Below, one piece after another: positions 54,506 to 64,000 of a stretch of DNA of 64,000 nt. Origin of the DNA: Methylotuvimicrobium buryatense 5G (GTDB taxonomy: Bacteria > Pseudomonadota > Gammaproteobacteria > Methylococcales > Methylomonadaceae); assembly GCF_000341735.1 (NCBI RefSeq), contig NZ_KB455575.1, forward strand, positions 3,761,014-3,825,013. Direction: 5' to 3'. The first letter of the stretch is position 1. Every line of letters begins with the position of its first letter. The translations under genes were made by a program, and so were the position numbers. The notes beneath the pieces were generated by a model, which did not search any database, was not told where the DNA came from, and saw only the letters and a program-made list of their open reading frames with translations.

Positions 54506-55417
54506 ATGCTTCCACCTTTAAAACCCATCGCCATGAAAGAACGCGTATCTATGGTCTTCATCCAGAAAGGCCAAATCGATGTCAAGGACGGCGCCTTCGT
54601 CGTCATCGACGAAACCGGTATCCGTACCCATATCCCGGTCGGCAGCATTGCCTGTATCATGCTGGAACCGGGCACTCGGATTTCGCATCATGCCGCAGCA
54701 TTGGCCGCTAGAGCCGGGACCTTGCTGGTCTGGGTCGGCGATGCGGGCGTTCGGCTTTATGCTTCCGGGCAGCCGGGCGGCGCAAGGTCCGACCGATTGT
54801 TGTATCAGGCCAAGCTGGCATTGGACGACGCCGCTCGCTTGAAAGTCGTCCGCAAAATGTATGAAATCCGTTTCGGCGAAAAACCGCCCGAGCGCCGTAG
54901 CGTCGAGCAATTACGCGGGATCGAGGGCGCCCGAGTCAAAAAAACATATCAACTGTTGGCCAAACAGGTCGGCGTCGAATGGAAGGGCCGCAAATACGAT
55001 CCGTCGCAATGGGACAAAAGCGACATGCCGAACCGCTGCATCAGCTCGGCAACGGCCTGCCTATACGGCATCTGCGAAGCGGCGGTATTGGCCGCCGGCT
55101 ACGCGCCTGCGATCGGCTTCATTCATACCGGCAAGCCGCTGTCGTTCGTTTACGATATCGCCGACCTGTTCAAATTCGACGATATCATTCCGCACGCTTT
55201 CAAAATCGCCGCGAAAAATTATCCCGATCCGGAGCGCGAGGTGCGCCTGATGTGCCGGGATATCTTTCGGCAAACCAAAATCCTGAAAAAAATCATCCCG
55301 ACGATCGAAGATGTCCTTGCCGCCGGCGAGCTGGAAATTCCGAAGCCGGCCGAAGAAAACATCGAGCCGGCGATACCGAACCCGGAAAACATCGGCGACG
55401 TAGGGCACCGAAGTTAG
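54506..55417 (+). CDS. cas1: CRISPR integrase Cas1 (type I-E)
   Basis: Spacer-integration enzyme, 303 residues. It starts LPPLKPIAMKERVSMVFIQK, in register with E. coli Cas1. Metal-binding residues appear in LRGIEGARVKK (Glu), IGFIHTGKPLSFVYDIADLF (His and Asp). GC-rich, with codon use like the core genes: a sampled 60-base stretch (55021-55080) has 38 G or C, against 18 in the sampled cas8e stretch. The tail (PKPAEENIEPAIPNPENIGD) is long and acidic. Confidence 0.96.
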   Translation: MLPPLKPIAMKERVSMVFIQKGQIDVKDGAFVVIDETGIRTHIPVGSIACIMLEPGTRISHHAAALAARAGTLLVWVGDAGVRLYASGQPGGARSDRLLYQAKLALDDAARLKVVRKMYEIRFGEKPPERRSVEQLRGIEGARVKKTYQLLAKQVGVEWKGRKYDPSQWDKSDMPNRCISSATACLYGICEAAVLAAGYAPAIGFIHTGKPLSFVYDIADLFKFDDIIPHAFKIAAKNYPDPEREVRLMCRDIFRQTKILKKIIPTIEDVLAAGELEIPKPAEENIEPAIPNPENIGDVGHRS

Positions 55418-55461
55418 CGCTAAACCATTCGCAATTCGAATTTCGGAGCATTCGTGTCAAA

Positions 55462-55490
55462 TCCCTCCCGGAAAGTGCCGGGATAAGGGA
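55462..55490 (+). terminator. Hairpin between cas1 and cas2
   Basis: TCCCTCCCGG...CCGGGATAAGGGA gives a stable stem followed by TCAAAAAAC. It lies in the unusually long 131-base gap between cas1 and cas2 and may limit read-through into cas2. Confidence 0.4.
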
Positions 55491-55518
55491 TCAAAAAACG
55501 AAATTAGAAGCGCGATAA

Positions 55519-55850
<332 letters not shown>

Positions 55851-55851
<1 letters not shown>

Positions 55852-55879
55852 CGTTCCCCGCACCGGTGGGGATGAACCG
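55851..55879 (+). repeat. Lone CRISPR repeat overlapping the cas2 stop
   Basis: 29 bases that match the array repeat at all but two positions (CCCCGCACCGGTGGGG versus CCCCACACCCGTGGGG). It starts on the last base of the cas2 stop and stands 87 bases before the array proper, upstream of the leader. Confidence 0.8.
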
Positions 55880-55966
55880 CTCTTTAACAATCCGGAAATA
55901 CCGAAAATAATCGGTAGAAATTTGCAGGTTGATTTTCTGTTTATCTAACAATCGGTTAAGATAAGT
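55880..55966 (+). promoter_or_regulatory. CRISPR leader with candidate IHF site
   Basis: 87 AT-rich bases between the lone repeat and the first array repeat. TAACAATCGGTTA (55946-55958) matches the IHF consensus WATCAANNNNTTR at all but one defined position and lies 8 bases before the first repeat, in keeping with IHF-guided leader-end integration in type I-E systems. Array promoter not pinpointed. Confidence 0.6.
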
Positions 55967-58731
55967 GCGTTCCCCACACCCGTGGGGATGAACCGTCATA
56001 GGGTCGGAACACCTACGGAGTACAAAGGCGTTCCCCACACCCGTGGGGATGAACCGGAAATTTAAACCCACCTATCCCACCCTCGACCGCGTTCCCCACA
56101 CCCGTGGGGATGAACCGAAATGTTCGCGAGTTTCGTAATCTGGTATTCAGCGTTCCCCACACCCGTGGGGATGAACCGTTAATCCGGATGGTACAACTAC
56201 AATCTCAGAAGCGTTCCCCACACCCGTGGGGATGAACCGTCGTCGAGATAGAAAAGCGCGTATTAACACCAGCGTTCCCCACACCCGTGGGGATGAACCG
56301 CTTGCTGAGTTAATAGGGGTAAAACCGGAAGAGCGTTCCCCACACCCGTGGGGATGAACCGACTACTATTGCATAGAAGATGATTGCTTTGTAGCGTTCC
56401 CCACACCCGTGGGGATGAACCTGGTTGCCGATCAATTTATTCAATCGTTGAATCGCGTTCCCCACACCCGTGGGGATGAACCGTGATTGTCTGGATACGG
56501 GCTAATCGTCCTGAAGCGTTCCCCACACCCGTGGGGATGAACCGCCAAGGTGGAAAAATTGCAGATGCACAATGCTGCGTTCCCCACACCCGTGGGGATG
56601 AACCGTCTCATCGTGATCGCCTTCGAGATGATGCCAAGCGTTCCCCACACCCGTGGGGATGAACCGCACTGACACGATGGGGATTAAAACCGGTTTGTCG
56701 CGTTCCCCACACCCGTGGGGATGAACCGGCGAGGTTGATCTAGGTGAAATCGGCTTAATCGCGTTCCCCACACCCGTGGGGATGAACCGCATTCCTGGAG
56801 AGGAAGCGGAAGTCAGTAGAGGCGTTCCCCACACCCGTGGGGATGAACCGATTAATTAAATCGGATAAACGCCGATTATCAGGCGTTCCCCACACCCGTG
56901 GGGATGAACCGCGTTAGTTTGATTTTATTTTAAAGCGGTGCTTGCGTTCCCCACACCCGTGGGGATGAACCCAGCTATCTCGACAACACCCCGCCCAAAG
57001 CCCGGCGTTCCCCACACCCGTGGGGATGAACCGTTCGGCGTAACTCACGCCACGGCGCCATGCCGCGCGTTCCCCACACCCGTGGGGATGAACCGACTAT
57101 TTTCAAAGTCTCTGGGATTCCTACTCCGCGTTCCCCACACCCGTGGGGATGAACCGACCTGATTGCGATGTATTGGGCGGCATTGGAGGCGTTCCCCACA
57201 CCCGTGGGGATGAACCGGTGTGGCTGTACATTTAGCAGTAGATTTTCAAGCGTTCCCCACACCCGTGGGGATGAACCGTCTTCAATTGACACCAACAATA
57301 GATTGTTAAAGCGTTCCCCACACCCGTGGGGATGAACCGGAATTCTCGATGCGATCGCGCTGATCCTCAACGCGTTCCCCACACCCGTGGGGATGAACCT
57401 CTAGCTTTTGTGCTATCGCCTCATCCTCTGTTGCGTTCCCCACACCCGTGGGGATGAACCGCTCTCGGCCCTGCCGACTACAGCTTACCCGACGCGTTCC
57501 CCACACCCGTGGGGATGAACCGTCAGCGCAAACAGCCCGCCGGAGCCTATCCGGGCGTTCCCCACACCCGTGGGGATGAACCGTGGCTATCGGTGCCATC
57601 ACGACCGGCAAAAAAGCGTTCCCCACACCCGTGGGGATGAACCGACCTGAATAAAAAATACCCGGCGACCGAGGAGGCGTTCCCCACACCCGTGGGGATG
57701 AACCGTCATTCTGGACGCGGTGGCCGGGCAGGTTGGCGCGTTCCCCACACCCGTGGGGATGAACCGCCGCCAGTTTTTTTGTTTTTGGGGTTGGTTTTGC
57801 GTTCCCCACACCCGTGGGGATGAACCGTTAAATTTGCTGCTCATGATTTCATCGAGCAAGCGTTCCCCACACCCGTGGGGATGAACCGCGATCCAGGACA
57901 AATCTATTTGAATGTTCATTGCGTTCCCCACACCCGTGGGGATGAACCGTAATACGATTCTTGCCCCGCTTTAAACGACATGCGCGTTCCCCACACCCGT
58001 GGGGATGAACCGTTTTCGACCACTCAGGCAATGGGGCTTCTCAAGCGTTCCCCACACCCGTGGGGATGAACCGTGATCGAGCAGGCGTTTAAAAATTTGG
58101 GCGTGGCGTTCCCCACACCCGTGGGGATGAACCGCGTGACCCCGTATTCTTTGTATTTCTGCTTTAGCGTTCCCCACACCCGTGGGGATGAACCGTTTAC
58201 GAATCATTACCGACGGTTCACCAGATCGCGTTCCCCACACCCGTGGGGATGAACCGACGAAACGATTCGATCTTTTCGGGGAAATGCAGCGTTCCCCACA
58301 CCCGTGGGGATGAACCGTCTATCCCGGCGTTCAAGTGATGATCGGGACCGCGTTCCCCACACCCGTGGGGATGAACCGATAACAATAAATGTAACATTAC
58401 TATCCTTACTGCGTTCCCCACACCCGTGGGGATGAACCGAAAAAAAGCGCGGCGAACTTAAACCGCGCGAGGCGTTCCCCACACCCGTGGGGATGAACCG
58501 ACATCATCACGGTTGAGGGGATCGAGTGGAGCGCGTTCCCCACACCCGTGGGGATGAACCGCCGGGTGAACGCTATGTAATCGGTGCTGACGTGCGTTCC
58601 CCACACCCGTGGGGATGAACCGTTTCTTTATGCGTTTCAGTAAAATCAGGAATTGCGTTCCCCACACCCGTGGGGATGAACCGCTATTGCTGCACGTCAA
58701 AAACAATTAGCCGAAGCGTTCCCCACACCCG
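55967..58731 (+). CRISPR. Type I-E CRISPR array, 45 full repeats plus one truncated
   Basis: 29-base repeat (core CCCCACACCCGTGGGG, ending GATGAACCG) recurring every 61 bases with mostly 32-base spacers, occasionally 33. I count 45 complete repeats and a 46th cut after 16 bases at 58716-58731, so 45 spacers. A few repeats vary only in the last base (AACCT or AACCC, for example near 56423 and 56971). Repeats are almost uniform to the distal end, so the array is not naturally ended there. crRNA handle would be AUGAACCG. Many open frames of the minus strand through this region are array artefacts. Confidence 0.98.
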
Positions 58732-58793
58732 TTGTCAATGGCCAACAGAATTGAGCCAGTTTTGGCCATTTAAATTGAGCCACTTTTCCAGGG

Positions 58794-59540
58794 TTACGAT
58801 GCTTGATTTAGCTTTGATTTGAGTCGATAACTTTCCCCTCCTAGCATAAAAATGTGTGAATGATGGATGATGCGGTCGACGATGGGTACGGCAACGTTGT
58901 CATCGATAAAAAACTCGCCCCAGTTGGTGAATTCCTTGTTGGTGGTCAGGATCACCGAGCGGTATTCGTACAGCGCGTTGATGAGTTGAAACAGGTTGTG
59001 CATGCCTTGTTTGTTCATCGGCAGGTAACCCAGTTCGTCGATGATCAGTACATCGAATTTGAGCAGTTGGTTGATTTTCTTTTTCAACTCGCCTTTGAGT
59101 TCGGCCAGTTCCAAGGCCTCCATCAAGCCTAGCGCGGTGTTGAAGCTGACCTTATAACCGGCATCGATGGCTTTCAGGCCGATGCCGATGGCCAGGTGGG
59201 TCTTGCCGACCCCGGGCGGTCCGATGAAGACCACATTGTCCCGATTGTCGATAAAGCCGAAGTCGAGCAAACTGTTGACTTCCCGTTTACTGATGGTGGT
59301 CTGAAAGCGATAATCGAACTCTTCCAGGCTTTTGAGCAAAGGAAAGCCAGCGCGTTTGCGGTTTTGCTCGATGCGCTTGGCGTTGCGCTGGCGCTGTTCG
59401 TGTTCAACCAAGCTTTCGGCAAACTGCAGGTAGGAGCTTTCATGGGTCTCGGCCTGGCTAAGCAAGGTCGGCAAGTGCTCTGCAATTGCCGTCAGGCACA
59501 AGCCGCGGTATTGCCGGGCGACCTGATCAATGGACGGCAT
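58794..59540 (-). CDS. istB: IS21 helper ATPase IstB
   Basis: AAA+ regulator of IS21 transposition, 248 residues. Walker A IGPPGVGKTHLAIGI, Walker B VLIIDELGYLP, sensor ILTTNKEF and RIIHHSHIF are canonical. The ATG at 59540 has AAGGAGAG upstream and overlaps the istA end by 14 bases. Confidence 0.92.
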   Translation of the reverse strand: MPSIDQVARQYRGLCLTAIAEHLPTLLSQAETHESSYLQFAESLVEHEQRQRNAKRIEQNRKRAGFPLLKSLEEFDYRFQTTISKREVNSLLDFGFIDNRDNVVFIGPPGVGKTHLAIGIGLKAIDAGYKVSFNTALGLMEALELAELKGELKKKINQLLKFDVLIIDELGYLPMNKQGMHNLFQLINALYEYRSVILTTNKEFTNWGEFFIDDNVAVPIVDRIIHHSHIFMLGGESYRLKSKLNQAS

Positions 59541-61122
59541 GGCGCTCTCCTTGGCCAGCCGAGTGGCCATTCAGGGCACGATAACGGGCCAGCGGGCGTT
59601 CTTGCTTGATGGCTGCAGTGGGCGGCTCTGATGGCTGAATCGATAGGGAGTCCTGCTCCACCGACTGGACGTCGCTGTCGCCCGAGCGTCCCGCAGACTG
59701 CCGCCATGCGTCCAGCCGTTCTTTCAGGCCGCTGGCCGTTAACCGAGGCGTGTCGATCAGCCGTGTCAGCACCGCTTCGGGAATCGCACCCTGCCGGTTG
59801 ATCTGCTCGGTTAGCACCTGCTTGGCACCGGCCAGCTGGTCTTTGTAGATTTTCGGCGAGCTGGCTTTCAACAGGGCACATAGCTGAGTCACGACCGCCG
59901 GAGACGGCAGCAGTTCATGCAAGTCCTTTTCAAGCGTTTCGATGCGTAGCGACATATCCCGGTAATGATGCCGGTTCTTAATAATTTGCCCCTTTTCTAG
60001 ACACACAGCATGTTCGGCGATCACTTTGTGAGTACTGAGATTGCTGATCTGGATGACGCCGTTAGCTTCATGCACGGCGACACGGGCGCATTGATACGCC
60101 ATCGGTACCGGGTATTTATTGGATTGCCAGGCGATCAAGCCGGTTTTATCCGCCTTGCGGGTGATGCGGGCCTGGCTGGCGGTAGCGTCAACACAAGACG
60201 GCGTCAGGTAAGCCCGCATATGGCCTTGCTCGTTGGCCGCGTAATGTATCGCCGGTTGTTGGCCGGTGGTGCCGTGTCGCCGTTGATTGGCTATCCCGTC
60301 GAGCCAGTCGGTCATATGGGCCTTCAAAGCATCCCAGTCGGTAAAAGTCTCGCCATACAAGGCATTTTGTTTGACGTATTTGACCCCGGCCTCGACCTTG
60401 CCTTTGCTTTCCGGATCATAACCTTCACAAGCCCGAATCGTGAAGCCCGCTGCCGTGGCGTACTGATGGAAGCGCTGGTTCAAGCGCAACTCGCGAAACA
60501 CTTCGCTAATGACCACCAGCTTGGTCTGATCGTACACGCACTCTTGCGGTATGCCGCCGAAATAGCGAAATGCCGCATCGTGCTGGCGAATCAGCGTTTC
60601 GGTATCAATAGGCTTGGCACAGATCGAAACATGCATCAGACGCGAATACGACAGCACAAACACCATGAAATATACCGTCGTCGCCACGCCGCCAATCATC
60701 ACATCGCGCAGTTCGCCGCCATCGACCTGGCATTGTTCGCCCGGCACCATGTCCAATACCGGCTCATAATAACGCGCCTGCTTAAAGCTAATCTCTTGCT
60801 TGAGAGCCTGTATATAACGCCGTACCGAACGGTCGGAAACGGCCAAATCGTCCACTTTGGCCTTCAGTTTGCGCAGCACTTTGACCGCTGACAAGCCCGG
60901 ATAGGTTTGCAGCAACTGAATAATGTAGTCGCGGTAATCGTCCAGCTTCTTACCTCGGGCTATCTCTTCCTGCAGGGCACTAATGTCCGCAGCCGACAGC
61001 TTCAGGTATTTGCTCACGGTGTTACGGGAAATACCCAATTGACTGGCAATCTGACGCTCGGATAAGCCGTTGCCATCGTTGTATAACGCTTTAATCTGAT
61101 GGATCACAATCCACTCCTTCAT
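59527..61122 (-). CDS. istA: IS21 transposase IstA
   Basis: DDE transposase, 531 residues. N-terminal HTH (GLSERQIASQLGISRNTVSK), catalytic core with QVDGGELRDVM (first Asp), YDQTKLVV (second) and ESKGKVEAGVKYVK with the Glu. Complete, so the element may be active. Confidence 0.93.
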   Translation of the reverse strand: MKEWIVIHQIKALYNDGNGLSERQIASQLGISRNTVSKYLKLSAADISALQEEIARGKKLDDYRDYIIQLLQTYPGLSAVKVLRKLKAKVDDLAVSDRSVRRYIQALKQEISFKQARYYEPVLDMVPGEQCQVDGGELRDVMIGGVATTVYFMVFVLSYSRLMHVSICAKPIDTETLIRQHDAAFRYFGGIPQECVYDQTKLVVISEVFRELRLNQRFHQYATAAGFTIRACEGYDPESKGKVEAGVKYVKQNALYGETFTDWDALKAHMTDWLDGIANQRRHGTTGQQPAIHYAANEQGHMRAYLTPSCVDATASQARITRKADKTGLIAWQSNKYPVPMAYQCARVAVHEANGVIQISNLSTHKVIAEHAVCLEKGQIIKNRHHYRDMSLRIETLEKDLHELLPSPAVVTQLCALLKASSPKIYKDQLAGAKQVLTEQINRQGAIPEAVLTRLIDTPRLTASGLKERLDAWRQSAGRSGDSDVQSVEQDSLSIQPSEPPTAAIKQERPLARYRALNGHSAGQGERHAVH

Positions 61123-61237
61123 GACGCTCCCTGGAAAAAATTCAGGGACTCTGTCAGATTTATTGGTATAAATAAAGTCTGAAAAAGTAGCTCAAAATTG
61201 TTGGCCATTTCTGGCTCAGTTTAATTGGCCATTAACA

Positions 61238-61553
61238 AAACTACGGGGTTACTATAATTTCTACGGTATTCGAGGGAACAGCAAAAGCTTAAGCAGTTTT
61301 GCATATCGAGTAGGGCAACTCTTCTATAAATGGCTGAACAGGCGTAGCCAACGCAAAAGCTATAATGTAGTTGGGTTCAAAGCATTACTTAAAGACTTTG
61401 AATTAATCAAACCGAGGATATGCCATGATTTCTAAGAATACTTGTGCGGCGAATATGTGCGAAGTGAGCAGTTCAGAAGAGCCCGGTGCGGTAATTCCGC
61501 ACGCCGGGATCTGTGAGGGGGCAGTTGGGTAACTGGCTGTTCTACCTTGATCA
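61238..61553 (+). mobile_element. 3' tail of a group II intron (left copy)
   Basis: Codes for the last 65 residues of an intron reverse transcriptase/maturase (KLRGYYNFYGIRGNSKSLSS to IKPRICHDF, stop at 61433-61435), followed by RNA domain V (61479-61511, GAGCCCGGTGCGGTAATTCC and its mirrored half) and a domain VI-like end near CTACC. The 5' part is missing: it begins exactly at the IS21 end. A 316-base inverted copy is at 63193-63508. Confidence 0.85.
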
Positions 61554-63122
61554 GGCCACTGGAGGCAATTTTGGAATCGGCCGCCCGGTCCGCTGATGAT
61601 CAATGACGGCAGCCAAATAAAGCCAAGGGGATTGCTGTCTTTTACGGCAGGTTTCGATCACGCTGATTAAAATGGCGAATACCCGCGAGCCTTGCTCGGT
61701 GCGCGTGCCATAGCTGATGCGTCTCAAAATCACCCAATGCCGCAAGGCCCGCTCGGCTTCGTTGTTGGTCAACGGCAAATGATAGGACGCAACGACCTGA
61801 AAGATCGCATCCCAATCATTGAGCATTTCACCGGCTAGCTCACGCGTCTTTTTATGCGTTGCTTCGCGCAGGCTTTCGCATAGCGCTCGATAGAGCGCTA
61901 GTGATTCTTGAAAGGTTTCCGTCAACGGTTTGTCGGGTGGGTCGACGCGGGCCTCACGAATCGCGTTCATCAGCGTATTCAGCAACGCCAGTGTTTGTTT
62001 ACCGAACTGGCGGGCCACAGGGTCGAAACTCTCTTCCAGCCCTTGGGCTTTGCGCAGCAGATGCGCCCAGCAGCGCACACGATTCGGGTATCTGCGATAG
62101 GCTTGGTAGCCATCGCTCATGAGCCAGCCCAAATAGTCTTCGCCCAAGAGGTTTTCGAGCAATTCGGCACTGCGGTAGGCAATCCAGTAAGCGGTCACGC
62201 TATCCGTGCTGAACACCCAGAGCCATAAGAAGGTCGTCAGTTCCATCCAGGACGTTTCATCGACATGCAGTAATTGACTATTGACTACCGCCTCAATGAG
62301 TTCGTCTTCGATCGGCATCGCCGCCGCGCCGCTTTCATGCAGGGTGTTGTTGATCGTGCCGACACTGAGACTTAACCCTAACCAATCCTGCAAGAATTCG
62401 CGGATGCGCTCACGGGATAGCCGCATGCGATAGGCCAGACACACAATCAAGGCGGCCAAACCCGGCCCGACCAGGCGCCATTCGCTGCACACGACGTTCG
62501 GCAAACTGCCGTGGGTCACGTGACGATACGGTTCGTCTCGCGTCACATGGCCGCAGTGACACGTCGCTTCATAATAGCTATGCCGCGTCGTGATTAATCT
62601 CAAGCCCGGATCGTTCGCGTCAGCCCAGGTGAGGTCAACGGTATCAAAAGCGGTATACGCTTTTTGCTGACTTGTTGTGAACACAGTACCGCAACACGCG
62701 CAAAGCTCGGGACGATGGTCTTGATAGTCGGTCACTGGCAGGACTTGCTGTCTGCCGAAGCCTTGCGCACCAGGCTGCTTACCGGGTTTACGCACATCAT
62801 CCGAAGCTTGAGACGAGTCGGTTTGAGAATCTTGTTTGGATTCTTTAGCAGGTGGCTCGGGTGAGGTGTTATCTGTTTCCTGGTCCGGCGTGTCTTCGCC
62901 AGCGTCTATAGCATCGGTATCACTGGCTGTATCGTTCGCCTTATCCCACGGTGCTTCACTACTGGGTGGCCGGGAGCTATTGCGCGAGTTTTGCTTCAAG
63001 CGCTCGCGTGCTTCCTTGAGATCGTTGAGCAAGCGAATCGAAAGGCGACGCAAAGCCTCTTCCGGCAAGTCAAGAAGCTTGTCTTCATCCAGTTGGTTTA
63101 GGTCATGATCGCTCAGTTGCAT
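61551..63122 (-). CDS. IS66-family transposase (TnpC)
   Basis: A 523-residue transposase: helical start LNDLKEARERLKQNSRNSSR with PPSSEAPWD, a low-complexity linker rich in Asp, Ser and Gln, a zinc-finger segment (CACCGTVF...CHCGHVT), and the DDE core (HVDETSWMEL, WLMSDGYQAYRRY, NNEAERALRHWVILRRISYG). No TnpA or TnpB frames, as in the ISBst12-like subgroup. It lies exactly between two inverted intron tails; its stop codon TGA lies on the boundary of the left one. IS ends not resolved. Confidence 0.9.
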   Translation of the reverse strand: MQLSDHDLNQLDEDKLLDLPEEALRRLSIRLLNDLKEARERLKQNSRNSSRPPSSEAPWDKANDTASDTDAIDAGEDTPDQETDNTSPEPPAKESKQDSQTDSSQASDDVRKPGKQPGAQGFGRQQVLPVTDYQDHRPELCACCGTVFTTSQQKAYTAFDTVDLTWADANDPGLRLITTRHSYYEATCHCGHVTRDEPYRHVTHGSLPNVVCSEWRLVGPGLAALIVCLAYRMRLSRERIREFLQDWLGLSLSVGTINNTLHESGAAAMPIEDELIEAVVNSQLLHVDETSWMELTTFLWLWVFSTDSVTAYWIAYRSAELLENLLGEDYLGWLMSDGYQAYRRYPNRVRCWAHLLRKAQGLEESFDPVARQFGKQTLALLNTLMNAIREARVDPPDKPLTETFQESLALYRALCESLREATHKKTRELAGEMLNDWDAIFQVVASYHLPLTNNEAERALRHWVILRRISYGTRTEQGSRVFAILISVIETCRKRQQSPWLYLAAVIDHQRTGRPIPKLPPVA

Positions 63123-63192
63123 GGCGCACAGAATACGTCTTGGTGGCTAAAAAAATACAGTTTTTTAATGACTGATTGGATGATTTTTGTAG

Positions 63193-63590
63193 TGATCAAG
63201 GTAGAACAGCCAGTTACCCAACTGCCCCCTCACAGATCCCGGCGTGCGGAATTACCGCACCGGGCTCTTCTGAACTGCTCACTTCGCACATATTCGCCGC
63301 ACAAGTATTCTTAGAAATCATGGCATATCCTCGGTTTGATTAATTCAAAGTCTTTGAGTAATGCTTTGAACCCAACTACATTATAGCTTTTGCGTTGGCT
63401 ACGCCTGTTCAGCCATTTATAGAAGAGTTGCCCTACTCGATATGCAAAACTGCTTAAGCTTTTGCTGTTCCCTCGAATACCGTAGAAATTATAGTAACCC
63501 CGTAGTTTCCTATTTAGCTTGGCAAATAGGATTTTCTTCGGTAATCCACTGTATTTTCGGAACCATTCTTTGAGCTTAGGAATGAGCACG
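63193..63590 (-). mobile_element. 3' tail of a group II intron (right copy, inverted)
   Basis: Same sequence as 61238-61553 on the other strand over 316 bases, plus about 80 more upstream bases, giving the last 92 residues of the maturase (…KLKEWFRKYSGLPKKILFAK…). Domain V is at 63235-63267. The frame's apparent start is not real; the 5' part of the intron is lost. Confidence 0.85.
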
Positions 63591-63662
63591 AAATAACTTG
63601 AGCAAGTAGTCGTTGCAATGCGGTAAAGTTAACGAACCTAAAACATTACCCCAAAACTTATA

Positions 63663-64000
63663 GTGAAGCCTGCTTACCCAATAGAAATTGAAAAACAAAT
63701 GCAAGAAGTGTTCGACCGTCTATCCGAAAAAGATAAGCGTTTGTATGCGGGGGTTGAAGCATTAAAATTTCCTTATGGCGGCATCAGCTATATTGCTCAG
63801 CTGTTTTCCTGTTCTCGCAATACCATCCGACGAGGGATAAATGAACTGAAAGAGAAGGCAATTATCCCCAAAAAACGGGATAGAAAAGCGGGCGGAGGTC
63901 GAAAACAAACTATTAAAAAACACACGGATATTAATGACGCGTTTCTGTCTATTTTAAAAGAGCATACGGCAGGCGACCCGATGGATGAAACGAAAAAATG
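63663..64000 (+). CDS. ISAzo13-family transposase, N-terminal part (runs off the window)
   Basis: From a GTG at 63663 the frame is open to the window end (112 codons): VKPAYPIEIEKQMQEVFDRL, then YGGISYIAQLFSCSRNTIRR (helix-turn-helix), RKAGGGRKQTIKKHTDI and AGDPMDETKKW. The GGGRK and GDPM patterns are those of ISAzo13-type (Rhodopirellula-type) transposases. Its terminal repeat was not identified. Confidence 0.75.
   Translation, partial: MKPAYPIEIEKQMQEVFDRLSEKDKRLYAGVEALKFPYGGISYIAQLFSCSRNTIRRGINELKEKAIIPKKRDRKAGGGRKQTIKKHTDINDAFLSILKEHTAGDPMDETKK

Larger units (their letters stand above)
58733..61237 (-). mobile_element. IS21-family insertion sequence
   Basis: Ends are inverted: TGTCAATGGCCAACAGAATT at 58733 and, read from 61237 backwards, TGTTAATGGCCAATTAAACT; each end contains further GGCCA/GAGCCA repeats typical of IS21. 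Carries istA and istB. The left flank is half a CRISPR repeat; the right flank is a group II intron tail, so the two flanks do not belong together. Confidence 0.9.

Noticed and set aside
61238..63508. 316-base inverted repeats as the true ends of a single IS66 element
   Set aside because: They encode maturase and domain V of a group II intron, so they are intron tails; a composite element is kept only as a hypothesis.

Overview
The window looks like a chromosomal segment of a gammaproteobacterium, most probably a methanotroph-type Methylococcales (Methylomicrobium/Methylotuvimicrobium-like). The pointers are the protein styles (Dcd, Mpl, Mrp, a YbbA/YbbP-TesA neighbourhood), PEP-CTERM proteins, a complete N-type ATPase operon and many small intergenic repeats. 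No methane-oxidation gene lies in the window, so the genus is inference. I saw no rRNA or tRNA gene.

Layout. 1-5 kb: dcd, mrp, a serine hydrolase and a lipoprotein, separated by inverted-repeat elements. 5-9 kb: an HDOD gene and a PAS-AAA-Fis sigma54 activator face a tiny PEP-CTERM-like gene that has a near-consensus -24/-12 promoter and paired upstream palindromes; a full PEP-CTERM protein follows. 9-21 kb: a Lon-type protease, an Aer-like chemoreceptor, an old-yellow-enzyme reductase, mpl (TTG start), a 1362-residue membrane protein and a Dabb protein. 21-28 kb: the N-ATPase operon atpDCQRBEFAG on the minus strand; no atpH exists, but AtpF carries a delta-like tail, and a dispersed repeat sits between atpB and atpE. 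28-36 kb: a PAS protein plus CZB chemoreceptor pair, a glycine-zipper lipoprotein, YbbA/YbbP transport genes divergent from tesA, and a GlcG/HbpS protein.

36-43 kb: two kinds of small transposon-like element, each flanked by an exact 12-bp target duplication containing CTAG, precede a four-gene operon: cytosolic [NiFe]-hydrogenase small and large subunits, maturation protease and a triple-PAS GGDEF-EAL protein. The simplest reading is a hydrogen-responsive cyclic-di-GMP module.

43-59 kb: a WYL regulator, small toxin/antitoxin-type genes and a type I-E CRISPR-Cas locus. The locus is a mosaic. A 37-codon relic of a different cas3 is fused to an AT-rich block cas3-cas8e-cse2-cas6e-cas7-cas5. 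Then come three toxin-antitoxin modules (one with a deleted toxin, one with a nonsense-mutated toxin, one intact), and then a GC-rich cas1-cas2 pair. A lone repeat overlaps the cas2 stop, followed by a leader and 45 full repeats plus one truncated repeat. The leader-distal end is cut off by an IS21-family element.

59-64 kb: a mobile-element graveyard. The IS21 element abuts the 3' tail of a group II intron; a second, inverted copy of that tail lies beyond an IS66-type transposase gene; the window ends inside an ISAzo13-type transposase.
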